Positions 27,140 to 36,633 are shown, counted from the first letter of the stretch. The stretch is DNA of 64,000 nucleotides from Verrucomicrobiia bacterium DG1235 (GCA_000155695.1 DS990592.1:2651973-2715972), one strand, 5' to 3'. Numbers and translations are program-made. The notes: a model not told the origin generated them from the letters alone.

Positions 27140-28681
27140 CTATTCCCACTCGATAGTGCCAGGGGGCTTCGAGCTAATATCGTAGACGACGCGATTAACG
27201 CCTTTTACTTCATTGATGATTCGAGTGGAAACGCGTTGCAGCACTTCGTAGGGGACGCGCACCCAATCAGCAGTCATGGCATCCTTGCTTTCGACGACTC
27301 GAACAGCGATGACGTTGTCATAAGTGCGCTCGTCTCCCATGACGCCCACCGTGCGAACCGGGAGGAAAACACAGAACGACTGCCACACTTTATAGTAGAG
27401 ATCCGACTCCATCATTTCCTCGTGCAGAATCGCATCCGCTTTGCGAAGAACATCTAGATTGCGCTTGTTGATCTCTCCGAGAACGCGAACACCGAGACCG
27501 GGTCCGGGGAATGGCTGACGCCAAACGACTTCCTTCGGAAGGCCTAACTCGGCGCCAAGCGCTCGGACCTCATCCTTGAAAAGCTCGCGAAGCGGTTCGA
27601 GAAGCTTAAACTTCATGTTCTTCGGCAGACCACCAACATTGTGGTGACTCTTAATCGTCGCGGCCGGGTTCCCGTCAATGGAGATACTCTCAATCACGTC
27701 CGGATATAGCGTGCCTTGCGCGAGAAACTTAGCATCACCGATACGCTTGAGAGACTCCTGAAAAACCTTAACGAAGGTTTTGCCGATAATCTTTCGCTTG
27801 CGCTCGGGCTCGCTAACGCCCTTAAGAGCCGCCAAAAACTTCGAGCCGGCCCGCGCCACTCGCACGTCCATGTTGAAGTGACGCTTGTAGAGGTCCACCA
27901 CGAGCTCGCGCTCGTTGAGACGAAGCAGACCATTGTCAACAAATACACAGGTGAGCTGACGTCCAATCGCCTTATGAATAAGAGCCGCCGCAACCGATGA
28001 ATCGACTCCGCCACTCAAACCAAGCAGGACTCTATCTTCACCAACGGTTTCACGAATTTTCTCGATGGACTCGCGGGCCAGATCAGCCATCGACCAATCG
28101 CCTTTGCAGCCGCAGATCTTACGAAGGAAATTTTCCAGGATATTGATGCCACCCTGGGAATGATCGACCTCTGGGTGAAACTGGATACCATAAATCTTGC
28201 GCTTCTCGTCAGCAATCGCGGCGTAACTAGAGTTTTCGGTAGACGCGACTGCCTGAAACCCAGTCGGCATCTTGGCGAGACGATCGCCATGGGAATTCCA
28301 AACACGGAGTTTGTTCGGCAGCCCGCGAAAGAGGCTTCCTTTTTTCGAGACGGTCAATGTACCGTGACCATATTCGCGTTCGTTGCTCTTCTCTACTTTC
28401 CCATCCAACAAGTGCGCGATCAGCTGCACTCCATAGCAGATTCCAAGTACGGGCACACCAAGCTTAAAAATCGCCGCATCCGCCTTGGGTGAATTCGGAG
28501 CAAGAACACTCGACGGTCCGCCTGATAGAATGACTCCAATCACGCCATCCTTCTTCAACTGCTTCGCAGTCGCCTTGTAGGAATAGATTCTCGAATAGAC
28601 ATTGCACTCGCGTATCCGTCGAGCGATTACCTGCGTGTATTGTGATCCGAAATCGAGTACCGCGATGGTCTGGTGCTTCAT
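27140..28681 (-). CDS. guaA: GMP synthase (glutamine-hydrolysing)
   Basis: A 513-residue two-domain enzyme that aminates XMP to GMP using ATP and glutamine. The N-terminal class-I amidotransferase has [25 protein letters not shown], the nucleophile motif GICYGVQL and [10 protein letters not shown]. The ATP-pyrophosphatase domain has the P-loop [18 protein letters not shown], and the C-terminal dimerisation domain ends [14 protein letters not shown]. Length is normal. No purine riboswitch or partner gene guaB is visible nearby. Confidence 0.97.
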   Translation of the reverse strand: MKHQTIAVLDFGSQYTQVIARRIRECNVYSRIYSYKATAKQLKKDGVIGVILSGGPSSVLAPNSPKADAAIFKLGVPVLGICYGVQLIAHLLDGKVEKSNEREYGHGTLTVSKKGSLFRGLPNKLRVWNSHGDRLAKMPTGFQAVASTENSSYAAIADEKRKIYGIQFHPEVDHSQGGINILENFLRKICGCKGDWSMADLARESIEKIRETVGEDRVLLGLSGGVDSSVAAALIHKAIGRQLTCVFVDNGLLRLNERELVVDLYKRHFNMDVRVARAGSKFLAALKGVSEPERKRKIIGKTFVKVFQESLKRIGDAKFLAQGTLYPDVIESISIDGNPAATIKSHHNVGGLPKNMKFKLLEPLRELFKDEVRALGAELGLPKEVVWRQPFPGPGLGVRVLGEINKRNLDVLRKADAILHEEMMESDLYYKVWQSFCVFLPVRTVGVMGDERTYDNVIAVRVVESKDAMTADWVRVPYEVLQRVSTRIINEVKGVNRVVYDISSKPPGTIEWE

Positions 28682-28755
28682 GATAAAGGTGGGGAATTTT
28701 TAAGGTTACTTATTCGCCTGTCACTCGCATTCTGCGAGAACCCTAAGACTAGAGA

Positions 28756-28989
28756 TTAAAAGGATAGTTCGAAATTGTTGTATTCGCATTTTGGGCATGG
28801 CTGCCCGTCTGATACGTCTTTTTTGCGAACGGAATAGAGCTCGCCGCATCTGACGCAGTGAAAAATTCGCCGCTTACGGCGAACGTCGAACACCCTTTTC
28901 TCCCGCTTCTCATAGTAGAACCATAGGCCAGCAATCGCAAGGAGAGCAGAGCCCGTGTAAAGTATGAGAAACCAAGTGAAGGGATGCAT
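28756..28989 (-). CDS. Small membrane-anchored zinc-ribbon protein
   Basis: A 77-residue protein. An N-terminal membrane helix (FLILYTGSALLAIAGLWFYY) is followed by a basic stretch (EKREKRVFDVRRKRR) and a four-cysteine zinc ribbon, CVRC-x12-CPKC-type. The positive stretch after the helix places the ribbon in the cytoplasm. It lies between the end of the ribosomal block and guaA, same strand as both. Similar small proteins are common and uncharacterised. Confidence 0.65.
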   Translation of the reverse strand: MHPFTWFLILYTGSALLAIAGLWFYYEKREKRVFDVRRKRRIFHCVRCGELYSVRKKDVSDGQPCPKCEYNNFELSF

Positions 28990-29010
28990 GGAAATGCTTG
29001 AAATTAAAAA

Positions 29011-29043
29011 CGCGAAAATGCGTTCTTCGCGGAAGAACGCATT
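29011..29043 (-). terminator. Strong terminator after the ribosomal protein block
   Basis: A perfect 12-bp stem (AATGCGTTCTTC at 29017-29028 with GAAGAACGCATT at 29032-29043, three-base loop) lies 37 bases after the rplQ stop. On the minus strand it is followed by TTTCGCGTTTTT. It should end the long str-S10-spc-alpha transcript. Confidence 0.85.
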
Positions 29044-29079
29044 CTCAGAAAAAGTGAAAGATTAGCGATGAGACTGGCC

Positions 29080-29598
29080 TTACTTGGCTTCGTCTTCCTG
29101 CTTGGTCTTTTCAGCTTTGGGAGCTTCTTCCGTAGCAGCTTCTACCTCAGCGACTTCCGCTTCTACTACAGGAGCTTCTTCAGCAGCTGGCTTCTCAGCC
29201 TTCTTCGCCTTTGGCTTGCTCTTCTTAGCGTAGCCTTCGTCGTCCGCGTCGATGAGCTCGATGAGAGCCATTTCCGCTGCGTCGCCGCGGCGTGTACCGA
29301 TTTTGTAGATACGAGTGTATCCACCATTGCGGTCAGCGAACTGTTCAGCCTTTTCGTCGAAGAGCTCGTGCACCGCACCTACGTCACGAACGCGAGAAAT
29401 CGCGATACGGCGGTCGTGGAGAGTACCCTTCTTGGCGAGCGTGATCACCTTCTCGACGAAAGGACGGAGCGCCTTTGCCTTCTTAAGGGTGGTCTTGATG
29501 CGCCCGTGCTGGATGAGCGCAGTTGAAAGATTGGCGAGGAGAGCTTCGCGGTGCTCCTTCTTTACGCCGAGTTGATTACGATGCTTGCGGTGTCGCAT
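29080..29598 (-). CDS. rplQ: 50S ribosomal protein L17 with acidic C-terminal tail
   Basis: A 172-residue L17. The core (MRHRKHRNQLGVKKEHREALLANL, LITHGRIKTT-type and RAGDAA-type segments) is standard and ends near residue 125. A tail of about 45 residues follows, first Lys/Ala-rich (KKSKPKAKKAEKPAAEE), then Glu/Ala/Val-rich. It closes the alpha cluster, 25 bases after rpoA, and is followed by the strong terminator. Confidence 0.95.
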   Translation of the reverse strand: MRHRKHRNQLGVKKEHREALLANLSTALIQHGRIKTTLKKAKALRPFVEKVITLAKKGTLHDRRIAISRVRDVGAVHELFDEKAEQFADRNGGYTRIYKIGTRRGDAAEMALIELIDADDEGYAKKSKPKAKKAEKPAAEEAPVVEAEVAEVEAATEEAPKAEKTKQEDEAK

Positions 29599-29623
29599 GG
29601 CTGTTTAGTCTAAATTGTTGTGC

Positions 29624-30625
29624 TTAGAGCTCCTTCTTACTGTCGAGGAGGCGTTCGTCAAATTTCATGCCAAGCGAGAGACCGAGGGACTCGAGCTTGT
29701 CTTTGATTTCGTTGAGAGACTTCTTACCGAAGTTACGGTACTTGAGCATTTCTTGCTCACTCTTCATCGCAAGTTCACCAACGGTGGTGATGTTCGCGTT
29801 ATTGAGGCAGTTAGCGGCACGTACTGAAAGCTCGATTTCGTTAACGCTCATATTGAGCAGCTTGCGGAGCTTGTTCTGCTCTTCACTGACTTCTCCACCC
29901 TCGTCTTCGAACTCGTAGTTCTCGTCGGAGACGTTGTCGAAAACGTCGAGGTGATGCTTCAATATCGCAGCAGCCTGCTTGAGAGCGTCATCTGGCGTAA
30001 TACGGCCATCAGTCCAGACTTCGAGGAGAAGCTTATCGTAATCAGTGATCTGGCCCACAAGAGTTGCTTCGACCGCGTACTTGACCAAGCTAACCGGGGA
30101 GAAAAGCGAATCGATAGCGATAACGCCGATCGGATCTTCTTCGTCCTTGTTGTCGTCGCCTGGGCAGTAACCACGTCCCACCTTGATCTCGAGCTCTGCC
30201 GTGAAAGGCATTTCGCGATCGAGCGTACAGATGATCTGATCCGGATTGATCACTTCCACATTGGAATCCGGCTGGATATCCGCAGCGGTGATCGCGCCAG
30301 AACGGTTCGTGTTAATCATCAACTTTACGCCTTCGCGCTTGTGGCAAACCAGAAGAACCTTCTTCAAATTCAGCACGATGTCCGTGATGTCTTCAACAAT
30401 ACCGTCCACACTCTGAAACTCGTGGCTCACACCCTCTATTTTAACAGAGGAGATGGCGGCGCCTTCAATCGAGCTGAGAAGAATGCGACGGAGCGAGTTG
30501 CCAATGGTGTGACCATAACCCGCTTCGAAGGGTTCAGCATGGAACATCGCGTAAGTCGAAGAGGATCCCTCTTCTACTTTGACAAGGCGGTTTGGCAGTT
30601 CGAACTTTCCAATACGTTTCGGCAT
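29624..30625 (-). CDS. rpoA: DNA-directed RNA polymerase subunit alpha
   Basis: A 333-residue alpha subunit. The N-terminal domain (YGHTIGNSLRRILLSS, VDGIVEDITDIVLNLK) forms the dimer that nucleates polymerase assembly. The C-terminal domain (ELSVRAANCLNNANITTVGEL, RNFGKKSLNEIKDKLESLGL) binds UP elements and activators. Length and order are normal for the alpha operon (rpsM-rpsK-rpsD-rpoA-rplQ). Confidence 0.97.
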   Translation of the reverse strand: MPKRIGKFELPNRLVKVEEGSSSTYAMFHAEPFEAGYGHTIGNSLRRILLSSIEGAAISSVKIEGVSHEFQSVDGIVEDITDIVLNLKKVLLVCHKREGVKLMINTNRSGAITAADIQPDSNVEVINPDQIICTLDREMPFTAELEIKVGRGYCPGDDNKDEEDPIGVIAIDSLFSPVSLVKYAVEATLVGQITDYDKLLLEVWTDGRITPDDALKQAAAILKHHLDVFDNVSDENYEFEDEGGEVSEEQNKLRKLLNMSVNEIELSVRAANCLNNANITTVGELAMKSEQEMLKYRNFGKKSLNEIKDKLESLGLSLGMKFDERLLDSKKEL

Positions 30626-30698
30626 GTTGCGTTATGGTCTACGGATGGGTCTAAATTAGTGGGTCGGAAATGAAGTAGGATAAAACGTACAGACGCGA

Positions 30699-31310
30699 CT
30701 AGAAGCGGCTGTAGAACTCAACGATTAGCTGCTCGTTGATGCTTGGCTCGAGCTCTTCACGAGTTGGCTCGCGGTTTACCACCCCGCGGAATGCATCGTC
30801 CTGACGAGTCAGCCAGTCAGGAACGTTACGGAGGCGATTCGCTTCCATGTTGCGCGTCGCTAGCTGACGGGAAGAGGTGGTGTTGCGAACTTCGATTTCG
30901 TCGCCAACCTTTACCTGATAGCTCGGGATGTCTACCTTTTGGCCGTTCACGCTGATGTGTCCGTGGTTAACGAACTGACGAGCCGCCTTGCGAGTCTTGG
31001 TGAAACCAAGATCGTAAACGATGCTGTCAAGGCGCGTTTCGAGAAGCTGCAGGAAAATCGTGCCGGTTACACCACGAGTCGCCTTCGCCTGTTCAAACGT
31101 ACGGCGGAACTGCTTCTCCATAAGGCCGTACATGAAGCGAAGCTTCTGCTTTTCGCCTAGGCCAATAGAGTACTCAGAATGCTTGCGACGTAGACGCGGA
31201 CCGTGTTGGCCTGGCGGATAGTTGCGCTTTTCAAGAGACTTGCTGGTGCCGAAAATAGGCTGACCGAAACGTCTGCTGATCTTGGTAGTAGGACCGGTAT
31301 AACGAGCCAT
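30699..31310 (-). CDS. rpsD: 30S ribosomal protein S4
   Basis: A 203-residue S4, a primary 16S rRNA binder that starts 30S assembly. It has the standard RNA-binding fold (NYPPGQHGPRLRRKHSEY, ETRLDSIVYDLGFTKTRKAARQFVNHGHISVNG) and lacks the N-terminal zinc cysteines. It lies between rpsK and rpoA. Confidence 0.97.
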   Translation of the reverse strand: MARYTGPTTKISRRFGQPIFGTSKSLEKRNYPPGQHGPRLRRKHSEYSIGLGEKQKLRFMYGLMEKQFRRTFEQAKATRGVTGTIFLQLLETRLDSIVYDLGFTKTRKAARQFVNHGHISVNGQKVDIPSYQVKVGDEIEVRNTTSSRQLATRNMEANRLRNVPDWLTRQDDAFRGVVNREPTREELEPSINEQLIVEFYSRF

Positions 31311-31354
31311 GATCTTCTTAAATTTGTGATTTCAGAGTTTGAAGCGATTCGCGA

Positions 31355-31882
31355 TTAGACGCGACGACGCTTAGGAGGACGGCAGCCGTTGTGAGGAATT
31401 GGTGTCGTGTCTGTGATCGATGAGATTTCCAAACCAAGAGTCTGGAAGGCGCGGATTGCGGAATCACGGCCCATGCCTGGACCCTTAACTTCGATCGATA
31501 CTTCCTTCAGTCCGTGAGCCATGGCCGCTTTCGCAGCGTTCTGCGTAACGATCTGAGCCGCATAGGCTGTAGACTTGCGGGAACCGCGGAAATTCATCTT
31601 ACCGGCGCTAGCCCAAGAAACCGTGTTTCCCTTGAGATCCGTGATGGTTACGATCGTGTTGTTGAAAGTGGCGCTTACTTTGGCGATACCTGCGGTGACG
31701 TTCTTGCTTCCCTTAGCCTTGCGGATCTTAAGGTCGCCAATCTCCTCCTTGAGAAGATCCTGAGCGGTTGGCTGCTTCTTGACGCCTCCAATAAGCTCTT
31801 CTTCCACAGGTGCTTCAGTCTCGGCGGAGACTTCCTTCACTTCTTCTTCTTCAGCTTCAGCTTTTACGTTTTCTTCGGACAT
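31355..31882 (-). CDS. rpsK: 30S ribosomal protein S11 with long acidic N-terminal extension
   Basis: A 175-residue S11. The conserved body begins near residue 55 ([25 protein letters not shown]) and ends CRPPKRRRV as usual. Before it stands an extension of about 50 residues, rich in glutamate ([27 protein letters not shown]) and ending in [16 protein letters not shown]. Typical bacterial S11 has about 129 residues. It lies 18 bases after rpsM. Confidence 0.95.
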   Translation of the reverse strand: MSEENVKAEAEEEEVKEVSAETEAPVEEELIGGVKKQPTAQDLLKEEIGDLKIRKAKGSKNVTAGIAKVSATFNNTIVTITDLKGNTVSWASAGKMNFRGSRKSTAYAAQIVTQNAAKAAMAHGLKEVSIEVKGPGMGRDSAIRAFQTLGLEISSITDTTPIPHNGCRPPKRRRV

Positions 31883-31900
31883 GACGTGATAGACCTATGG

Positions 31901-32272
31901 TTATTTGCGGAGCGACCCAATTGTCTTTAGCTTGCCCTTGCGAGTACGAGCATTGGTCTTGGTACGCTGACCACGAACAGGAAGACCGCGACGGTGGCGA
32001 AGGCCACGGTAGCAATTGATCGCCTGAAGACGCTTCATATTAGAAGTCAGTTCGCGACGGAGGTCGCCTTCTACTACCAACTGAAGCTCTTGGATCTTCG
32101 CCATAATGGCATTGATCTGCTCTTCGTCCAAATTCTTCGCACGCATGTCTGGATCGATACCAGTCTGGGCGAGAATAGTTTTTGAACGTGTTGGACCGAT
32201 CCCGTAAATATAACGGAGAGAGTACTCGAGCTTTTTGTTGGCTGGAATGTCAACGCCTAGGATACGTGGCAT
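31901..32272 (-). CDS. rpsM: 30S ribosomal protein S13
   Basis: A 123-residue S13 ([56 protein letters not shown]). It sits in the head of the 30S subunit and contacts tRNA and L5. It is preceded by a 171-base gap after secY in which rpmJ would usually be found. Confidence 0.97.
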   Translation of the reverse strand: MPRILGVDIPANKKLEYSLRYIYGIGPTRSKTILAQTGIDPDMRAKNLDEEQINAIMAKIQELQLVVEGDLRRELTSNMKRLQAINCYRGLRHRRGLPVRGQRTKTNARTRKGKLKTIGSLRK

Positions 32273-32443
32273 GGTGTTCTAGCAAGTTATTGGTTATGAA
32301 ATGATTGTGGAATTCGGAAACAATTTCGCGGGTTTCGCGGCGTGTTCCCTGTTTCTTGGAGGAAGAAATTGTCTTACGCCCAAACGGGTGGTCGGAAGAA
32401 AAAAGAGCAACGAAATGAGCCCTCCTCGTCAGAAAGTAAAGAT
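32273..32443. other. secY-rpsM spacer without rpmJ
   Basis: No L36 reading frame is seen: the minus strand has no ATG in this gap before that of rpsM. TTGTTT followed after 18 bases by TCATAA, close to rpsM, is a weak promoter candidate for the alpha cluster. Confidence 0.5.
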
Positions 32444-33949
32444 TTAATTTGTAGCTATCTGTATGAAATAAGCCGCAAGGCCTACGAGAAAAATGATTAG
32501 GACCGCTACATAGAGTGGACCGACATTCTTAAGTTCAGTCGCTCCTCCGAGAGCAGCTTCGGCTCCACGTCCCTGATTGCGCCCACGGATGCGTCCCTTC
32601 TTGAGGAATCCATCGTAGTGGCGTTGCAGGAGGTGAGTTTCGATTTGCTTCATCGTGTCAAGCGCTACGCCGACAGTGATGAGCATCCCCGTACCGCCGA
32701 AGAAAATGGCGACACGCATCGGTATCCCATAGAGATACAACAAGACGTCTGGAAATACGGTGATGACCGTGAGGAAAAGAGCCCCAGCGAGCGTGAGGCG
32801 TGTCATGACAAAATCTAAGAACTTTGCCGTTGGTTGACCGGGACGTACTCCGGGGACATAACCGCCATACTTCTTCAAATCGTCAGCGATCTGGATGGGT
32901 CGAAACATAACCGATACCCAGAAATAGCTGAAGAAGAGAATCATGGATCCAAAAATCAGGTAGTAAGTCTTGGTGCCGTGGACAAGGTACCCTGCGAAAT
33001 CAACCATCCATGGCAGATTCAAGGATGCACCAATCTGCGAAATTATTTGCTGTGGGAACGACAAAAGAGCCGAGGCAAAGATGACGGGCATAACGCCAGC
33101 GTAGTTCACCTTCAACGGCATGAATGAACTCTGACCACCGTAAACTTTTCGTCCAACAACACGCTTGGCGTACTGGACCGGAATTTTACGAACGGCCTGA
33201 ATCACCATGATGAGTCCCGCAGTCACCAGTATCAGAAGAGCGATCAACAGAATGCCATGGCCGAAAACGAGCTTTTGCACCCCTACCGGACCGAAGAACA
33301 GATCGTAAGTCGCCTTTGCTGCACCCGGAAGATCCGAGATGATACCGATCGTGATGAGAATCGAAATACCGTTACCAATGCCGAGCTTGGTTATCTGCTC
33401 GCCGATCCACATGAGCAGAACGGTTCCCGCAGTCAGGAAGACAGTGGACGAAACCAGGAACCAAAACTTGTCGACGATCACGATTTGCCCGAAGCTATCT
33501 GTAGAGAACCCGGGAAAGAGCGTGCCCGGATTTTGCAATCCGAGAATCAGTAAGACCGCTTGCACCGCACAAATGATGACGGTGGCGTAACGCGTGTACT
33601 GAGAAAGCTTTTGACGACCCGACTCCCCTTCTTGCTGCAAGCGAGCGAGAGCTGGAAAAACCGCTCCCATCAATTGGAAAATGATAGAAGCGGAAATATA
33701 AGGCATGATTCCCAACGCAAACACGGCACCGCGCAAAAACGCTCCACCTGTGAACATGTTGTAGAGTCCAACCAAGCTTCCACCACCTGTAGCCGTCTGC
33801 TCGGCGAAATAGTCCTGCAGCGGCTTCATATCGAGACCGGGAAGAGGAATGTTCGCGCCGATACGGGCGATAAACAGAAGAGAGAGCATCAGAAATATTT
33901 TCTGACGTAGCTCAGGAATCTTCAAACAGTTGGTGAACGCGGAAAGCAT
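32444..33949 (-). CDS. secY: Protein translocase subunit SecY
   Basis: A 501-residue SecY with about ten membrane helices. It forms the channel of the Sec translocon with SecE and SecG. Recognisable stretches are RIGANIPLPGLD near the N-terminus, ALGIMPYISASIIFQLM, LLMWIGEQITKLGIGNGISILI, RRKIPVQYAKRVVG-type, KVNYAGVMPVIFASALL and a long cytoplasmic C5 loop. It is a little longer than E. coli SecY (443), mainly in loops and a C-terminus with an extra hydrophobic segment (LYVAVLIIFLVGLAAYFI). It lies 29 bases after rplO. Confidence 0.96.
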   Translation of the reverse strand: MLSAFTNCLKIPELRQKIFLMLSLLFIARIGANIPLPGLDMKPLQDYFAEQTATGGGSLVGLYNMFTGGAFLRGAVFALGIMPYISASIIFQLMGAVFPALARLQQEGESGRQKLSQYTRYATVIICAVQAVLLILGLQNPGTLFPGFSTDSFGQIVIVDKFWFLVSSTVFLTAGTVLLMWIGEQITKLGIGNGISILITIGIISDLPGAAKATYDLFFGPVGVQKLVFGHGILLIALLILVTAGLIMVIQAVRKIPVQYAKRVVGRKVYGGQSSFMPLKVNYAGVMPVIFASALLSFPQQIISQIGASLNLPWMVDFAGYLVHGTKTYYLIFGSMILFFSYFWVSVMFRPIQIADDLKKYGGYVPGVRPGQPTAKFLDFVMTRLTLAGALFLTVITVFPDVLLYLYGIPMRVAIFFGGTGMLITVGVALDTMKQIETHLLQRHYDGFLKKGRIRGRNQGRGAEAALGGATELKNVGPLYVAVLIIFLVGLAAYFIQIATN

Positions 33950-33978
33950 GCCTTTTTGAGTCGGGGATCAGAATCGAA

Positions 33979-34431
33979 TTAAGCTTCTACAACGATGGCT
34001 TCGCCGCCGGCCTTCTCGATCTTCTCCTTTGCGGAGGCGCTGAACTTTACAGCCTTGATCTTGAATGCCTTGGTGATTTCGCCTTCGCCCAAAATCTTGA
34101 GCGGCTTATCGTTCAGGCGAACCAAGCCAGCGATTGCGAGAGCTTCGCGATCAACGTCGGTGACCGAGTCGTCAAGCTTGGCGAACTCGCCGAGGTTAAC
34201 TGTTTCGTACTCGGTACGGAAGTTCTTGTTGTTGAAACCACGGATCGGAAGTCTACGAAAGATCGGCATCTGTCCGCCTTCGAAACCGATACGGATACCG
34301 CCTCCGGAACGAGCAGTCTGACCTTTGCCACCGCGACCAGAAGTCTTGCCGTGGCCGCCGCCTTCACCGCAACCGACGCGCTTGCGACGATGCGTCGCGC
34401 CTTTAACATTAGATAAATTATGGAGTCTCAT
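33979..34431 (-). CDS. rplO: 50S ribosomal protein L15
   Basis: A 150-residue L15 (MRLHNLSNVKGATHRRKRVG, GHGKTSGRGGKGQTARSGGG, FEGGQMPIFRRLPIRGF). It lies 28 bases after rpsE, leaving no room for rpmD (L30), which is usually between them. Confidence 0.97.
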   Translation of the reverse strand: MRLHNLSNVKGATHRRKRVGCGEGGGHGKTSGRGGKGQTARSGGGIRIGFEGGQMPIFRRLPIRGFNNKNFRTEYETVNLGEFAKLDDSVTDVDREALAIAGLVRLNDKPLKILGEGEITKAFKIKAVKFSASAKEKIEKAGGEAIVVEA

Positions 34432-34459
34432 TTTGAGGCTTTCCTCTTAAAGATTAATA

Positions 34460-35155
34460 TTAGCTGCGGAGACGCTTGTAGTCTTCGTAGGTCTTGAGCT
34501 GCTTCAGGCCATCAAGCGTGGCCAGAACAATAGCATTCGGGTTGTTGGAACCAAGCGACTTAGTGAGAACGTTCTGGACGCCTGCCGCTTCGAGCACAGC
34601 GCGAACGCCGCCACCGGCGATAATACCGGTACCTGTCGTCGCCGGGCGAAGGAGAACCTTGCCGCCATCGAACTCGCCAATGACTTCGTGTGGAATCGTG
34701 TCACCCTTGAGCTTCACTGGCTCTAGATTCTTGCGGGCTTGCTCGGTGCCTTTGCGGATCGCTTCCGGGACTTCGTTCGCCTTGCCGTAGCCGACTCCGA
34801 CCTTGCCGGACTGATCGCCAGCTACCACGAGAGCGGAAAAGCTGAAACGACGACCGCCTTTCACGACCTTGGCGCAACGATTGATGAAAACGACCTTTTC
34901 GGAAATGCCATCGTCTTCGCGCTCTTCGCGTTGACCACGAGGACCGCCACGGTTGCCGCCAGGACCACGATTGCCGCCGGGGCCACGGTTTCCACCAGGG
35001 CCGCGATTGCCGCCAGGGCCACGATTGCCACCAGGGCCACGATTGCCACCAGGACCACGATTACCGCCTGGACCACCGGGGCCGCGATTGCCACCTGTGC
35101 CAGCGCCGGAATTGGTGTTGGCAGGGGCGTTAGTATTTTGCTGTGTAGTCGTCAT
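34460..35155 (-). CDS. rpsE: 30S ribosomal protein S5 with GGNRGP-repeat N-terminal extension
   Basis: A 231-residue S5, against about 166 in E. coli. The normal body starts near residue 85 ([42 protein letters not shown]) and is complete, including [19 protein letters not shown]. Before it stand an Asn/Thr-rich start ([16 protein letters not shown]) and residues 21-71 made of seven GGNRGP hexapeptides plus GGNRGG, then an acidic REEREDDG link. The extension is basic, Gly/Arg-rich and certainly disordered, like the RGG tails of RNA-binding proteins. S5 lines the mRNA entry channel and affects fidelity, so the tail could contact mRNA or rRNA; that is inference. Spacing to rplR is seven bases. 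Confidence 0.95.
   Translation of the reverse strand: MTTTQQNTNAPANTNSGAGTGGNRGPGGPGGNRGPGGNRGPGGNRGPGGNRGPGGNRGPGGNRGPGGNRGGPRGQREEREDDGISEKVVFINRCAKVVKGGRRFSFSALVVAGDQSGKVGVGYGKANEVPEAIRKGTEQARKNLEPVKLKGDTIPHEVIGEFDGGKVLLRPATTGTGIIAGGGVRAVLEAAGVQNVLTKSLGSNNPNAIVLATLDGLKQLKTYEDYKRLRS
34943..35095 (-). repeat. 18-bp tandem repeat inside rpsE coding GGNRGP
   Basis: About eight imperfect 18-bp units encode GGNRGP (last one GGNRGG), broken once by an extra GGP. Unit differences are mostly at third codon positions, which suggests selection on the peptide after repeat growth. It is coding DNA, not a CRISPR array. Confidence 0.9.
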
Positions 35156-35162
35156 AGGGCAA

Positions 35163-35525
35163 TTAGAAGTCTAAGCCAGCCTCGCGGGCAGCGTCTGCGA
35201 ATGTCTTGACGCAACCATGATACTTGCGTCCGTTGCGGTCGAATACCACCTTGCCGATACCGGCTTCCTTGGCCTTTTCACCGAAGGCCTTGCCAAGAGC
35301 GGCAGCGCCATCGTTGTTTGCCTTGAGGTTCTGCGAGCGCAGGTCTTTGCCAAGGGTGGATACGAATGCGAGCGTTGTGCCGGACTCGTCGTTGATGGCT
35401 TGAGCGTAAATGTGCTTGTTGCTGAGGTGCAGGCTGAGACGTGGACGCTCTGGAGTGCCAATAACCTTTTTGCGCACGCGCCAGCGGCGCTTTTGCACGA
35501 GGTCGTTTTTCTTCTGAATTTTCAT
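35163..35525 (-). CDS. rplR: 50S ribosomal protein L18
   Basis: A 120-residue L18, the 5S rRNA binder ([54 protein letters not shown]). Standard size and position between rplF and rpsE. Confidence 0.97.
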   Translation of the reverse strand: MKIQKKNDLVQKRRWRVRKKVIGTPERPRLSLHLSNKHIYAQAINDESGTTLAFVSTLGKDLRSQNLKANNDGAAALGKAFGEKAKEAGIGKVVFDRNGRKYHGCVKTFADAAREAGLDF

Positions 35526-35573
35526 CTGTTAACTCTTCTTTCTGAGTTTGCGGTTCAAATCCTAAGTCTACTA

Positions 35574-36107
35574 CTAGACGGACTTGCCCTCCTTGCGGAT
35601 TACATGCTCGCCGATAATGCGAACGCCCTTGCCCTTGTACGGCTCGACTGGAGAGAACTTCTTTATAGAAGCTGCAGCCTGACCGACCATGTGCTTGTCG
35701 ATGCCGGAAACCTTGAGTTTAGTTCCGCCCTCGACCGCAATCGTGACGCCCTCTGGGATGTCGTAATTGATATCGTGAGAGAAGCCTAGCTTCAGGTTGA
35801 GCACCTTGCCCTTGAGGTTCGCCTGAAAGCCAACGCCAGAGATCTCGAGATCCTTGGAGTAGCCCTCGACTACGCCCTGCACCATATTTCCGATAATGGA
35901 ACGAGTGGTGCCGTACATAGCGTTTGCGAAACGGGTGCTATCCGATGGGCTAACCTTGACCTGGCTATCCTCGACCTTGATTGCGACCGCTGAGTTAAAA
36001 GTCTTTTCGAGTTTTCCCTTGGGACCTTCCACCTTCACGGTGGTGCCGCTTACGTCTACTTTGACGCCAGCTGGGATATCGACTGGAAGTTTTCCGATTC
36101 TGCTCAT
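35574..36107 (-). CDS. rplF: 50S ribosomal protein L6
   Basis: A 177-residue L6 (MSRIGKLPVDIPAGVKVDV, NMVQGVVEGYSKDLEI, the C-terminal EPYKGKGVRI). Two-domain protein near the sarcin-ricin loop. AAAGGA precedes the ATG by eight to ten bases, a fair ribosome-binding site. Confidence 0.97.
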   Translation of the reverse strand: MSRIGKLPVDIPAGVKVDVSGTTVKVEGPKGKLEKTFNSAVAIKVEDSQVKVSPSDSTRFANAMYGTTRSIIGNMVQGVVEGYSKDLEISGVGFQANLKGKVLNLKLGFSHDINYDIPEGVTIAVEGGTKLKVSGIDKHMVGQAAASIKKFSPVEPYKGKGVRIIGEHVIRKEGKSV

Positions 36108-36123
36108 TGTTGGTTTTCCTTTC

Positions 36124-36519
36124 TTACCAAACGTTACAGATCAGTTCTCCACCGAGCTTTTGGCGGCGGGCTTCACGATCTCTCATCACACCTTTAGGAG
36201 TGGTGAGGATACAAATTCCGAGTCCGTTCAATACGCGGGGAATCTCAGTGCTTTTTGCGTAAAGGCGAAGACCAGGCTTGGAAACGCGCTCGATGCCGTT
36301 GATCGACGCTTGGCCGTCTACGTACTTAAGCACGACGACTAGGGTCTTGTGACCGTTCTCGTCCGTACCGTCTTTAATTTCGCTGATGAAACCTTCCTGT
36401 AGAAGGATCTTCGCGATGGCTGCCTTGAGCTTAGAGTGCGGCGACGCGCATTCGGCTTTGCCGGCGGTCGACGCATTTCTGATGCGCGTTAAGAAGTCGC
36501 TGATTGGATCAGTGTGCAT
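36124..36519 (-). CDS. rpsH: 30S ribosomal protein S8
   Basis: A 131-residue S8 (MHTDPISDFLTRIRNAS, RVSKPGLRLYAKSTEIPRVLNGLGI, STPKGVMRDREARRQKLGGE-type ending). In E. coli S8 represses the spc operon by binding its own mRNA. The 114-base gap before it, after rpsN, is larger than others in this block; its AT-rich end holds no clear signal. Confidence 0.97.
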   Translation of the reverse strand: MHTDPISDFLTRIRNASTAGKAECASPHSKLKAAIAKILLQEGFISEIKDGTDENGHKTLVVVLKYVDGQASINGIERVSKPGLRLYAKSTEIPRVLNGLGICILTTPKGVMRDREARRQKLGGELICNVW

Positions 36520-36633
36520 ACTATTATTATTGGTTTGTGAGCCGCGCGATATCCAAACTCGCGACTCGAGATGTAATTTTTGGAAAAGCGGAGGATTTGA
36601 TAGTCTTATCTCAGTTCGTCAACGCCCAATCGT

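Noticed and set aside
34943-35095. CRISPR-like tandem repeat
   Set aside because: 18-bp units without spacers, in frame within rpsE.
34739-35209. Plus-strand frame rich in Ala/Thr/Arg and the Pro-Gly-rich frame at 34953-35174
   Set aside because: Both are translations of the complement of the rpsE repeat and have no support of their own.
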